Counted from the stretch's first letter, positions 1 to 7,067 are shown. The stretch: DNA of 17,494 nucleotides from an uncultured Erysipelotrichaceae bacterium (GCA_902799855.1 CADCCA010000035.1:1-17494); one strand, 5' to 3'. The notes: a model not told the origin generated them from the letters alone. Program-made: numbers and translations.

Positions 1-110
1 TAATAAATATCCTTAACCGAGGGACTCTCGGGGATAGCCCATTGATACTGAATTCATTAGAGTTCTTGAGTGGGAAGCCCCCATCTTCTATAAGTGGGGA
101 GGAGGTCACA
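1..110 (+). ncRNA. Possible 3' part of a structured RNA (6S-like?)
   Basis: No reading frame fills this stretch, but it is relatively G+C-rich against its surroundings and holds two clear hairpins. One pairs CCGAG (17-21) with CTCGG (27-31) around a 5-base loop. The other pairs CCCCA (79-83) with TGGGG (95-99) and CTT (85-87) with AAG (92-94), with a single bulged T at 84. A purine-rich GGAGGAGG follows at 98-105. This looks like the 3' half of a folded RNA whose 5' half lies left of the window. A 6S RNA is one candidate; the identity is a guess. No clear terminator follows. Confidence 0.3.
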
Positions 111-149
111 AAATTAATCATATTATTTCTATAACCTGAAATAATGGTG

Positions 150-174
150 TAGAATACTTCCGTAACAAAAAGGA
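150..174 (+). promoter_or_regulatory. Probable -10 box and ribosome binding site of the aminopeptidase
   Basis: A -10-like TAGAAT lies at 150-155 without a convincing -35. The ribosome binding site AAGGAG-like sequence ends at 174, nine bases before the ATG at 184, and fixes that start. Confidence 0.4.
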
Positions 175-183
175 GTTATAACT

Positions 184-1545
184 ATGTATCGTAAAAACGC
201 ATGGCTCAAGTATCAAAACAAAGATAAGGTGATGAAATTCGCTGAAGGCTATAAAGATTTCATCTCCACCGCGAAAAGCGAAAGACTCGCTGTTAAAGAA
301 GCGGAAAAACTTTTAAAGGATAACGGTTTTAAAAACGTTGATGATGTTAAATCATTAAAAGAAGGGGACCGTGTATACTTTATCAACAAGAAAAAGAACG
401 TCGCTGCTTTCATTATTGGCAAAGAACCATTAGTGAAAGGCTTAAGAATTTTAGGCGCACACATTGACTCACCTCGCTTAGACTTAAAAGAAAATCCAGT
501 CTATGAGGCTAAAGGTTTTGCCCTTGGTGATACTCACTATTATGGTGGTATCAAGAAATACCAATGGACAACAATTCCTCTTTCATTAGTGGGTGTTGTT
601 TGTAAGAAAGATGGCACAGTTGTCGAAGTTAATATCGGTGAAGATCCAAAAGATCCAATCGTTGGTATTACCGATTTATTAATTCACTTATCCGCTGATC
701 AAATGGCTAAAACGTTAGCCAAAGCCATTGAAGGTGAAAGCCTTGATATTACCTTAGGTTCAATGCCACTTAACGAAGAAGACAAAGAACCAGTTAAGGC
801 TAATGTCTTAAGACTCTTAAAAGAAAAATATGACATTGAAGAAGAAGATTTAGTGTCCGCTGAAATCGAAATCGTTCCAGCTGGTCCTGCTAGAGACTAT
901 GGTCTTGATAGAAGCATGATTGCCGGTTATGGTCATGATGATAGAAGCTGTGCTTATACTTCCTTAATGGCCTTATTAGACACTAAGAAAGTTAAATATA
1001 CAGCTTGCTGTATCTTGGTGGATAAAGAAGAAATCGGTTCTGTCGGTGCGACAGGTGCTCAATCACTCTTCTTTGAAAACGCTATTGCTAAATTAGCAGC
1101 CCTCTTAAAATCAAATAATCCATTATGGGATGCCCGTTTAGCTTTAGAAAATAGTAAGATGTTATCCAGTGATGTCAGTGCTGGTTATGATCCTTTATAC
1201 GCTAGTGTGTCTGATCCAAAGAACGTCGCTTATTTAGGCGAAGGTATTGTCTTTAACAAATACACTGGTGCAAGAGGCAAATCTGGCAGCAATGATTCCA
1301 TGCCTGAATACTACGCGTTCGTGAGAAATGCGATGGATAAAGGCAATGTCAATTGGCAAAACGCTGAACTTGGTAAAGTTGACCAAGGCGGTGGTGGCAC
1401 AATTGCATACATTTTAGGCAATTACAACATGAGCGTTATCGACGCAGGTATTCCTGTCCTTAACATGCACGCTCCAATGGAAATTGTCAGTAAGGTTGAC
1501 GTCTACGAGGCATATTTAGGCTATAAAGCCTTCCTCGTTGCGTGA
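184..1545 (+). CDS. M18 family aminopeptidase
   Basis: A cytoplasmic zinc aminopeptidase of family M18 (yeast Ape1/bacterial ApeA type), which removes N-terminal residues from peptides. The 453-residue length is usual for the family. The di-zinc ligand pattern is complete: H93 in GAHIDSP (with D95), D252 in GYGHDDR, the general-base/metal pair E282-E283 in DKEEIGS, D330 in SSDVSAG, and H429 in NMHAPME. There is no signal peptide. The start has a good ribosome binding site. It is the only gene in the window that clearly ends in TGA, which argues for the standard genetic code. The next gene begins 29 nt downstream and no terminator lies between, so the two are probably co-transcribed. The family call is secure; the preferred substrate (acidic residues in characterised members) cannot be read from the sequence. 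Confidence 0.95.
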   Translation: MYRKNAWLKYQNKDKVMKFAEGYKDFISTAKSERLAVKEAEKLLKDNGFKNVDDVKSLKEGDRVYFINKKKNVAAFIIGKEPLVKGLRILGAHIDSPRLDLKENPVYEAKGFALGDTHYYGGIKKYQWTTIPLSLVGVVCKKDGTVVEVNIGEDPKDPIVGITDLLIHLSADQMAKTLAKAIEGESLDITLGSMPLNEEDKEPVKANVLRLLKEKYDIEEEDLVSAEIEIVPAGPARDYGLDRSMIAGYGHDDRSCAYTSLMALLDTKKVKYTACCILVDKEEIGSVGATGAQSLFFENAIAKLAALLKSNNPLWDARLALENSKMLSSDVSAGYDPLYASVSDPKNVAYLGEGIVFNKYTGARGKSGSNDSMPEYYAFVRNAMDKGNVNWQNAELGKVDQGGGGTIAYILGNYNMSVIDAGIPVLNMHAPMEIVSKVDVYEAYLGYKAFLVA

Positions 1546-1574
1546 TATAATTAAAACAAATAAAGGAGAAAAAT

Positions 1575-1802
1575 ATGGGTTACGTCAAATGGATGGATGA
1601 ATTATCCAAGGTCGTGAAAATCATTTTCTGTATCTTCTACCTTGACTTGCTCTGGATGGTCTATCGTATCATCAAAGCATTCAATGCGAAGAACACCACA
1701 ATGGGCGTCGTTTGGATTCTTATCGCTGTCTTCCTTGGCTGGATCTGGTGGATTATCGACCTCGTCTATGTCATCATCAACGACAAAGTCATTGAATTCT
1801 AA
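1575..1802 (+). CDS. Small two-helix membrane protein, unknown function
   Basis: A 75-residue protein I do not recognise. It has two predicted membrane helices, roughly residues 13-34 and 43-66, joined by a short polar loop with Lys and Asn. It is rich in Trp, with five of its six in or near helix 2 and helix 1. A ribosome binding site (AAAGGAGAA) lies just before the ATG. It follows the aminopeptidase by 29 nt and is closed by a strong terminator, so it is the last gene of that transcript. Start, ribosome binding site and composition make it look like a real gene. It may be a small membrane subunit or stress peptide, but nothing in the sequence shows which. Confidence 0.75.
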   Translation: MGYVKWMDELSKVVKIIFCIFYLDLLWMVYRIIKAFNAKNTTMGVVWILIAVFLGWIWWIIDLVYVIINDKVIEF

Positions 1803-1812
1803 TTTTTAAAGA

Positions 1813-1859
1813 AATAATCTTGCCAATTAGTAATCTAAGAAAGCAAGATTTTTCTTTTT
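1813..1859 (+). terminator. Rho-independent terminator
   Basis: AATCTTGC (1816-1823) pairs with GCAAGATT (1843-1850) around a 19-base loop and is followed by TTTCTTTTT. It ends the aminopeptidase/membrane-protein transcript and insulates the tRNA gene. Confidence 0.75.
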
Positions 1860-1882
1860 GCCTAAAAACTCAATAAAACGCT

Positions 1883-1909
1883 TTGACAAAGTAGGGCTAA
1901 TGATATTAT
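1883..1909 (+). promoter_or_regulatory. tRNA-His promoter
   Basis: A consensus TTGACA (1883-1888) is followed after 15 bases by TATTAT (1904-1909), which carries the extended TGn motif (1901-1903). The short spacer is compensated by the extended -10. It lies 17 bases ahead of the tRNA. Confidence 0.65.
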
Positions 1910-1925
1910 CATATATAAGCAATTT

Positions 1926-2003
1926 GGCGGGTGTGGTGAAGAGGCCCAACACACCTGGCTGTGAACCAGGCATTCGTCAGTTCGAATCTGATCACTCGCC
2001 CCA
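1926..2003 (+). tRNA. tRNA-His (anticodon GTG)
   Basis: A cloverleaf can be drawn by hand. The anticodon stem CCTGG/CCAGG encloses the loop CTGTGAA with anticodon GTG, which reads His codons. The T arm is GTCAG-TTCGAAT-CTGAT, and the D arm GTG/CAC has three pairs. The acceptor stem has the extra G(-1) at 1926 pairing with C73 at 2000, the hallmark of tRNA-His. CCA is encoded at 2001-2003. The gene stands alone, with its own promoter and terminator. Confidence 0.95.
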
Positions 2004-2012
2004 AACAAAAAA

Positions 2013-2043
2013 GAATGAACCAATTCGTTGGTTCTTTTTCTTT
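2013..2043 (+). terminator. Terminator of tRNA-His
   Basis: GAACCAA (2017-2023) pairs with TTGGTTC (2028-2034) across a stable TTCG tetraloop, followed by TTTTTCTTT. It lies 14 bases beyond the tRNA CCA end. Confidence 0.85.
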
Positions 2044-2052
2044 ATTTTGTTT

Positions 2053-2058
2053 TACAAT
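2053..2058 (+). promoter_or_regulatory. Candidate -10 box placing transcription start next to the ATG
   Basis: TACAAT ends eight bases before the ATG at 2066. No good -35 is visible; TTGGTT at 2028-2033, inside the tRNA terminator stem, is the nearest but gives a 19-base spacer. If real, the transcript of the following gene would be almost leaderless. That would fit the lack of a ribosome binding site. Confidence 0.3.
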
Positions 2059-2065
2059 ATATGTA

Positions 2066-3208
2066 ATGAAATACGACGCTATCATCAAAGAATCATCTAA
2101 TAATCCAATCGAAGAAGTGAAGATGGTGGATGGTTCAATTATCAAATGCAAAAAAGTTCCTTTGGCGACAGTTGAATCAATGGATACTTTTTTAGTGGGC
2201 GTTAAAAAATCATTAGACCATACTGAAAAAGCGCTCAACTACATTGCGACATGCGGTGATAAAAAGCTCTATGCGGCAGTGGGAGATGCTTCAACCTATT
2301 TAAGAAATAAACAAGGTCATGTCCTATCTTCATCAATTGATGAGAAAGGTAAGATTACTGGTCAACCAGGTTTTAAAGAAATACAAATATCAGAAAAAGG
2401 CGTTAAAGCCGCTACTGGAATGGCTAAAGCAATTCCATGGGTTGCCTTAGCGGTCACTGTGATTGAAGTAGGAACTAACATCATTAAAAATCAAAAAGCC
2501 ATTCAAGCAGAACAAATCGCTTTCTACGATAAACTATCGGAAATCAATGAAGATAACATTAATAATCTCTGGCAAGTCATTAATGACTATACCTTATCTA
2601 GACAAGATGATGCTCATAGAACTGCTGATTTAGTAGTTGTTAAGACCGCTTTTAATGAAGCTAACAACTCATTTAGAAAACTTTCAAAAGAAGCATCGAA
2701 TAATAAGAAGATTAATGACCATTTGGTGTCCGCGATGAAAACCGCGCTAGACGTGTATTCGTTTTCATATCTATTAAACATCATGTATTCCAATGTTGAA
2801 GATTGTTCCGAATACGTTAATAAGGCCTTAGAAGATATTACTGGTAAGACAGAAGTCTTCAACGCTATTTGTGATAAATGCTATAACGAATATATTGAGA
2901 ATAGTAAGAAGCACAATAAACTATTAGAAAACACCCAATACGATAATTCAAATAAGAGCAAGAAAGCGTTAGCAGCGAGAATCGGTGTTGATGTTTTAAC
3001 GGGTGGCTTAGCAGAACTTGGTTCATTAGGTTCGAAACAAGTTGGCAAAAAAGTGCAAAAAGATGACGAAGAAATCATCAAGAAATTAAAAAAGATTAAA
3101 CAAAGCAATAATCCATTCTTAGAAGCCATTAAAAACGCTAATCAAATGCTCCTATTAGAAAAACCAGTATTAAAAGACGACAAATATTTATATTATCAAG
3201 TAGATTAA
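2066..3208 (+). CDS. Unknown helical protein with one central hydrophobic segment
   Basis: A 380-residue protein I do not recognise. The frame is open further upstream to an ATG at 1961, but that start lies inside the tRNA gene and its terminator, so I place the start at 2066 (MKYDAIIKE). No ribosome binding site precedes it. Residues about 115-140 form a hydrophobic, Ala/Val-rich segment (AIPWVALAVTVIEVG). A long helix-forming, Lys/Glu/Asn-rich region follows to about residue 300. A second small Gly/Leu/Val-rich patch, about 307-322 (IGVDVLTGGLAELGSLG), comes next, then a strongly basic tail. One or two hydrophobic hairpins flanked by long amphipathic helices recall membrane-inserting helical proteins, but this is only resemblance. 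It ends one base before the acyltransferase start, so the two are probably translated from one transcript. Confidence 0.7.
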   Translation: MKYDAIIKESSNNPIEEVKMVDGSIIKCKKVPLATVESMDTFLVGVKKSLDHTEKALNYIATCGDKKLYAAVGDASTYLRNKQGHVLSSSIDEKGKITGQPGFKEIQISEKGVKAATGMAKAIPWVALAVTVIEVGTNIIKNQKAIQAEQIAFYDKLSEINEDNINNLWQVINDYTLSRQDDAHRTADLVVVKTAFNEANNSFRKLSKEASNNKKINDHLVSAMKTALDVYSFSYLLNIMYSNVEDCSEYVNKALEDITGKTEVFNAICDKCYNEYIENSKKHNKLLENTQYDNSNKSKKALAARIGVDVLTGGLAELGSLGSKQVGKKVQKDDEEIIKKLKKIKQSNNPFLEAIKNANQMLLLEKPVLKDDKYLYYQVD

Positions 3209-3209
3209 T

Positions 3210-4034
3210 ATGTTCATTCCAGATACCCATAACAAATTCCCTTATCCAGAAGATACGAGTTCACATTACATCACAGTGAAGATGGACCGTGGTTTTGTTT
3301 TCGATAAGGATTATCCATATGTTGATTATTCAAAAGGCTTTGCCTTCAAAAGATTCTGGGTTAGGCTCTTACTTCGCTTAATCGTTTTCCCTTTAGCGAG
3401 AGTGAGAATGGGTTTAAGAATTAAAGGAAAAGCTAATTTAAAAGGCAATAAAGAACTCCTCAAGAAAGGCGCTATTACTATTTGTAACCACGTTCATTTC
3501 TGGGACTACATCTGTGTGATGAAGGCCCTTCATAATTATCGCTGGCCGTATCTATTAGCCTGGGATAAAAACGTTAACGGTGAAAGTGGTCCATTAGTGA
3601 GATTTGTCGGTGGTATCCCCATTCCTGAACACGATAATGAAGCAACATTAGCGTTCACTAAATCCATTACTAAACTATTAGAAGACGGTAATTTCTTACA
3701 AATCTATTCCGAAGGAAGCATGTGGGAATATTACGCTCCGATTAGACCATTTAAAAGAGGAGCGGCCTCAATCGCTATTAAAAATGATAAACCAATTATT
3801 CCAATGGCGTTTTCCTATCGTAAACCTGGTTGGATTAGAAGAAAGATCTTTAAACAAATGGCGTTATTCACTCTTCATATTGGTGAACCGCTATATCCAA
3901 ATAAAGAGTTAGAAAAAAGCGCCCAGATTGATGATCTCACCATCCGAGCGCATGAAGCCATGTGTGTGCTTGCAGGAGTGGAAAAGAATCCTTATCCACC
4001 AATCTACAATAACTCCAAAAGAATTGATAACTAG
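3210..4034 (+). CDS. 1-acyl-sn-glycerol-3-phosphate acyltransferase-like (PlsC family)
   Basis: A membrane-associated acyltransferase of the PlsC/LPLAT superfamily, which transfers a fatty acyl chain to lysophosphatidate or a related acceptor in phospholipid synthesis. The catalytic HX4D box is H94-D99 (NHVHFWD). The second block is the substrate-binding YSEGSMWEY, with E168-G169-S170 as the EGTRS-type motif. The third, PIIPMAF, is near residue 195. GGIPIPE stands where many members have an Arg, so the acceptor may differ from the classical enzyme. A hydrophobic stretch near residues 50-65 (VRLLLRLIVFPLARV) should anchor it to the membrane. The length, 274 residues, is slightly above the usual 240-260 because of a polar N-terminal extension. 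The start has no ribosome binding site and follows the previous stop by one base, suggesting translational coupling. Confidence 0.88.
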   Translation: MFIPDTHNKFPYPEDTSSHYITVKMDRGFVFDKDYPYVDYSKGFAFKRFWVRLLLRLIVFPLARVRMGLRIKGKANLKGNKELLKKGAITICNHVHFWDYICVMKALHNYRWPYLLAWDKNVNGESGPLVRFVGGIPIPEHDNEATLAFTKSITKLLEDGNFLQIYSEGSMWEYYAPIRPFKRGAASIAIKNDKPIIPMAFSYRKPGWIRRKIFKQMALFTLHIGEPLYPNKELEKSAQIDDLTIRAHEAMCVLAGVEKNPYPPIYNNSKRIDN

Positions 4035-4060
4035 ACTAAATTTGGTCTAGTTCTTTTCTT
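4029..4060 (+). terminator. Terminator spanning the stop codons of both convergent genes
   Basis: AACTAGAC (4029-4036) pairs with GTCTAGTT (4045-4052), followed by CTTTTCTT. The TAG of the acyltransferase (4032-4034) and the complement of the GTPase stop (4036-4038) lie in and against the left arm. The T-rich run is on the plus side, so it mainly ends the acyltransferase transcript. Confidence 0.7.
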
Positions 4061-5304
4061 ATGGCCTTTTCGTTTAAGTTTTGTCCGATGAACACTAGTT
4101 TTACTAGTTTATCGCCATACTCGTCATCCCAGTCATGAGCGAAGTTTTCGTCGTTTTCTCTTAAATAATTAAGTTGTTTCTTGCTTAAAGTCGCAGAGAA
4201 CCATTTTCTAGAAAATGTTAAGGTAATTTGGCTACCTGCTGATTCATAGACGTAAATGTTATCTTTTTCATCATCAAAGTAGAGGATACCTTTCGCTCTA
4301 ATGATATGGTGTTTACCGCTTTCATTTTTCGCCCAGTTTTCAAATGCTTTTTGATTGAACGCTCTACGACGGTAATAAACGAATGTATTAATATCGTATT
4401 CTAAAGCAGTACCTTCTTCTTCATTTTCTACACCGTGATGATGGTGATGGTGGTGGTGATGATGTTCGTGATGATGTTCATCCTCATCCTCATCCTCATC
4501 GTCATCGTCATGATGGTGGTGTTCTTCTCCCTCTTCATCATCGTCATCATGATGTTCAACATCAGTGCTCCAGTCTTCAAATTCTCTAATCCAAGCAGCG
4601 GAACCGCTAGCTTGTTCGAAATTGAATAAGTTAGTGTCGATTAATTCGTTGATATCGACCTTGCAGAAATCAGCGTCGATAATCTTCGCGCCTGGTTGAA
4701 GAGCCTTAACAGCCATCTTCACTTTTCTAAGTTCTTCTTGGCTCACTAATGAGACTTTATTTAATAAGACAATGTCACAGAATTCAATTTGTTGGATAAC
4801 TAAGTTTTCTAAGTTTTCCTCGCCACGTACCGCTTCTTTTAATGTATCGCCACAACCGAATTCATCTCTTAAACGTAATGCATCGGTCACGGAAATAATC
4901 GCATCTAAATAATAGAAGCGTGGTAAGCTTTGTCTTTCAAACTCTTGTTCCATATAGGTAATAGTTTGAGCGATTGGGACTGGCTCACAAATACCTGACG
5001 CTTCAATTAAGATGTGGTCAAATCTTTCTTGTTTCACCAAGTCTGCGAGTTGAGTAATTAAATCTTTCTTTAATGTGCAGCAAATACAGCCATTTGATAA
5101 GGCCACTAAGTTTTCATCTTTTCCAGAAACAACACCGTTTCCTTCAATGAGATCAGCGTCGATATTAACTTCACCAATATCATTGACGATAACGGCCATC
5201 TTATGACCTTTCGCGTTTTTTAAAATATGATTAATTAAAGTGGTTTTACCACTTCCTAAATATCCGGTAATTAATGTAATAGGAACTGATTTAAATTCTG
5301 CCAT
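4036..5304 (-). CDS. COG0523 (CobW/ZNG1-type) metal-binding GTPase
   Basis: A cytoplasmic G3E-family P-loop GTPase thought to deliver or allocate metal, usually zinc, to client proteins. The Walker A loop GYLGSGKT is at residues 14-21. The metal-binding CxCC motif is C73-I-C75-C76 inside GCICCTL. EASGICEP and LLNKVS (the NKxD position) follow, and the C-terminal CobW_C domain occupies roughly residues 295-420. Between the two domains, about residues 250-290, lies a run of about 40 His, Asp and Glu residues, including a stretch of ten His. That is longer than the His linkers common in this family. The start has AAAGAAGG eight bases upstream. A probable -10 TACAAT with extended TGa lies on the minus strand at 5330-5335. 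It is divergent from the PII-like/antiporter genes. Zinc is inferred from the family and the His tract. Confidence 0.93.
   Translation of the reverse strand: MAEFKSVPITLITGYLGSGKTTLINHILKNAKGHKMAVIVNDIGEVNIDADLIEGNGVVSGKDENLVALSNGCICCTLKKDLITQLADLVKQERFDHILIEASGICEPVPIAQTITYMEQEFERQSLPRFYYLDAIISVTDALRLRDEFGCGDTLKEAVRGEENLENLVIQQIEFCDIVLLNKVSLVSQEELRKVKMAVKALQPGAKIIDADFCKVDINELIDTNLFNFEQASGSAAWIREFEDWSTDVEHHDDDDEEGEEHHHHDDDDEDEDEDEHHHEHHHHHHHHHHGVENEEEGTALEYDINTFVYYRRRAFNQKAFENWAKNESGKHHIIRAKGILYFDDEKDNIYVYESAGSQITLTFSRKWFSATLSKKQLNYLRENDENFAHDWDDEYGDKLVKLVFIGQNLNEKAIRKELDQI
4434..4557 (-). repeat. Low-complexity CAT/CAC/GAT/GAA tract coding for His/Asp/Glu
   Basis: On the plus strand this reads as runs of ATG, GTG and ATC triplets. 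It encodes alternating blocks of His, Asp and Glu in the linker of the metal GTPase. Such trinucleotide runs are prone to length change by slippage. The tract also creates a spurious Met/Val-rich open frame on the plus strand. Confidence 0.85.
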
Positions 5305-5329
5305 GATATTTACCTTCTTTCCGCTAGTT

Positions 5330-5338
5330 ATTGTATCA
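5330..5338 (-). promoter_or_regulatory. Extended -10 of the metal GTPase
   Basis: Read on the minus strand this is TGATACAAT: a TACAAT box (5330-5335) with the TGn extension (5336-5338). The -35 position is weak. The distance to the AAAGAAGG ribosome binding site and the ATG at 5304 is normal. Confidence 0.5.
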
Positions 5339-5358
5339 CAATAGAAAAAAACTGATTA

Positions 5359-5384
5359 AAAAATGATAATTTATTAACATTTTT
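5359..5384. promoter_or_regulatory. Inverted repeat, candidate Fur-family operator
   Basis: Twelve-base arms, with 11 of 12 pairs matching, flank a TT spacer. The core reads TGATAAT-TT-ATTAACA, and the single mismatch is 5366/5377. The half-site TGATAAT equals half of the Bacillus Fur box (TGATAATnATTATCA), though the spacer here is two bases instead of one. It covers the -35 of the rightward promoter and lies just upstream of the leftward one. Confidence 0.45.
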
Positions 5385-5401
5385 ATAAATGAGACTATAA
5401 T
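5374..5401 (+). promoter_or_regulatory. Promoter of the PII-like/antiporter operon
   Basis: TTAACA (5374-5379), a 16-base spacer and a perfect TATAAT (5396-5401). The -35 is part of the right arm of the dyad at 5359-5384, so a repressor bound there would block it. Confidence 0.65.
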
Positions 5402-5421
5402 CATAGGCGAGGATGATCATT

Positions 5422-5751
5422 ATGAAAGTAGAATTAACTCTCGTCTTAGAAACAACTGAAAAAGCTTATGAAACTCTTGAACGAATAAGAGATGCTGGTT
5501 TCAACGCCACTGTGATGAGCAGCGAATCTTTAAGACACGCGCTTGATTACTATCCAGGTGAACATCACTTCATTAATTTAAGACACATCGAAGAAAAAGA
5601 AACTCTTGAAAGCGTATTATGTCTCTTCGTGATCGACGATAATCGTTTAGAAGAACTTAAATCAGTTATTAGATACTACACTAATAAGTTCCAAGATATT
5701 AAAGGCTTTATGTATTCTCGTCCTATCGATGATTACGAGGGCTCAATCTAA
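5422..5751 (+). CDS. Small PII/ferredoxin-fold-like protein, possible antiporter regulator
   Basis: A 109-residue soluble protein. The order of predicted elements is strand (KVELTLVLE), helix (KAYETLERIRDAG), strand (NATVMSS), a loop of about 20 residues, strand (ESVLCLFVID), helix (LEELKSVIRYYTNK) and strand (IKGFMYSR). This double beta-alpha-beta with a central loop is how PII and PII-like (SbtB, DarA/PstA, CutA) proteins are built. I do not see the classical PII T-loop or signature sequences, so the fold is an inference. The start is 5422 rather than the ATG at 5413, because GAGG at 5409-5412 sits nine bases from 5422 and would touch the earlier ATG. It ends two bases before the antiporter start. 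The antiporter itself has no cytosolic regulatory domain, so a role as its nucleotide-sensing partner is plausible. Confidence 0.72.
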   Translation: MKVELTLVLETTEKAYETLERIRDAGFNATVMSSESLRHALDYYPGEHHFINLRHIEEKETLESVLCLFVIDDNRLEELKSVIRYYTNKFQDIKGFMYSRPIDDYEGSI

Positions 5752-5753
5752 AA

Positions 5754-7067
5754 ATGGATTTCTCAATATTTGCGTATGTGGCTATCCTTCTCTTGGTAGC
5801 CCTCTTATCTACGCGCTTAATGCGTGTGATTAAATTGCCTAATGTGACCGGTTATATCATTACCGGTATCATCATGGGTCCTTTTATCTTTGGTCTTTTA
5901 TTTAATAACTTTTCATTTGATGGTATTAAAGGAAGCACTATATACGGCTTTGTTGACAAAATCAGTTGGGTTTCCACTGTTGCCTTAGGCTTTATCGCTT
6001 TTTCCATCGGTACATCTTTTAAAAGACAAACCATTAAGGCTTTAGGTAAAAGAGTGATAGTGATTACCGTTTTAGAAGCTCTAGGCGCTTCTTTATTAGT
6101 TATCATCGCTTTAATAGTCGCCCATTTTATTTTCCCTCAATATGTCTCATGGCAACTCGTGCTCACGTTATCCGCGATCGCTAGTGCGACTGCCCCTGCT
6201 GCGACATTAATGGTAATTAAGCAATATAACGCTCGTGGTCCATTAGTGAATACACTTCTTCCAGTTGTCGCTCTTGACGATGCGGCAGCCTTAATTTTAT
6301 TTGCTATCTTATTCCAATTAGCGATGGCGCTATCTGGAGGAACCATTACTGTCTATGCAGTTTTAATTAAACCATTATTAGAAATAGTTATTTCTTTAGC
6401 GATAGGTACTGCCTTAGGTTTCTTAATCAGTTTGATGAACAGTTGGTTCAAATCGAGAAATAACCGCCTTATTTGGTGTATCTTCTCCGTCTTTGCAGCC
6501 TTAGGCTTCTATTATTTATTTAAGAGCCCAATGATGGGTGGATTCGAATTAAGTTCCCTTTTAATCTGTATGATGGCGGGCGCAATATATACGAACTTTG
6601 TTAAGGATTCAAATAGAACACTTGATGTCATGGATCGTTTCACTTCACCAATCTACATGATGTTCTTTGTTATCTCTGGTGCATCCTTAGATTTAAGCAT
6701 CTTTTTTAATCCGGATGGTTTAATCGTTCTTGCTATCGCAGCGGTTTATATTGTCTTTAGAGTAATTGGTAAATGGAGTGGTGCGTTTGTAGGCGCTTCT
6801 ATCACAAGATGCGAACCGCAAGTCAGAAAATATATTGGCTTTGCCCTTGTCCCTCAAGCTGGTGTCGCTATCGGTTTATCAACAACTGCTTATAAATTAT
6901 TCTCAGAATTATATGTGGAAACTGGTAACGAAGAATTCCAAAGAGTGGGTTCTCTCATTCTCGCTATTATTTTAACTAGTACATTGGTTTATGAATTAAT
7001 CGGTCCAATGGTAGCGAAGTTCGCTTTAACCAAGGCTCACGAAATTCCCGAAACAAATCTTCAATAA
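5754..7067 (+). CDS. CPA2-type cation:proton antiporter
   Basis: A membrane exchanger of the PF00999 family, which swaps Na+ or K+ for H+ across the cytoplasmic membrane. The 437 residues are almost wholly hydrophobic, with about 12-13 helices. Two family landmarks are visible. The first is the unwound TAPAATLMV helix near residue 145. The second is the adjacent pair D175-D176 in VALDDAAAL, the DD ion site typical of electrogenic CPA2 members such as NapA; CPA1 members have ND. There is no C-terminal RCK/TrkA or USP domain, unlike Kef and many Firmicute homologues. The upstream stop is two bases away and there is no separate promoter, so it is co-expressed with the small PII-like gene. The ion specificity cannot be read from the sequence. 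Confidence 0.92.
   Translation: MDFSIFAYVAILLLVALLSTRLMRVIKLPNVTGYIITGIIMGPFIFGLLFNNFSFDGIKGSTIYGFVDKISWVSTVALGFIAFSIGTSFKRQTIKALGKRVIVITVLEALGASLLVIIALIVAHFIFPQYVSWQLVLTLSAIASATAPAATLMVIKQYNARGPLVNTLLPVVALDDAAALILFAILFQLAMALSGGTITVYAVLIKPLLEIVISLAIGTALGFLISLMNSWFKSRNNRLIWCIFSVFAALGFYYLFKSPMMGGFELSSLLICMMAGAIYTNFVKDSNRTLDVMDRFTSPIYMMFFVISGASLDLSIFFNPDGLIVLAIAAVYIVFRVIGKWSGAFVGASITRCEPQVRKYIGFALVPQAGVAIGLSTTAYKLFSELYVETGNEEFQRVGSLILAIILTSTLVYELIGPMVAKFALTKAHEIPETNLQ

Noticed and set aside
184..1545. Recoded TGA (Mycoplasma-type code)
   Set aside because: TGA ends the aminopeptidase at the expected family length, and Trp codons in all genes are TGG.
1961..2065. Extended N-terminus for the unknown protein, starting at 1961
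   Set aside because: It would run through the tRNA-His gene and its terminator hairpin; the ATG at 2066 is the first plausible start.
1909..2238. Minus-strand frame of 109 codons over the tRNA
   Set aside because: It is antisense to a clear tRNA, with no promoter or ribosome binding site and no recognisable protein.
1926..3208. Integration site of a mobile element at tRNA-His
   Set aside because: No integrase is present and I see no second copy of the tRNA 3' end in the window; only the position is suggestive.
4435..4629. Plus-strand frame of 64 codons rich in Met and Val
   Set aside because: It is the reverse side of the His/Asp/Glu tract of the GTPase gene and has no ribosome binding site.
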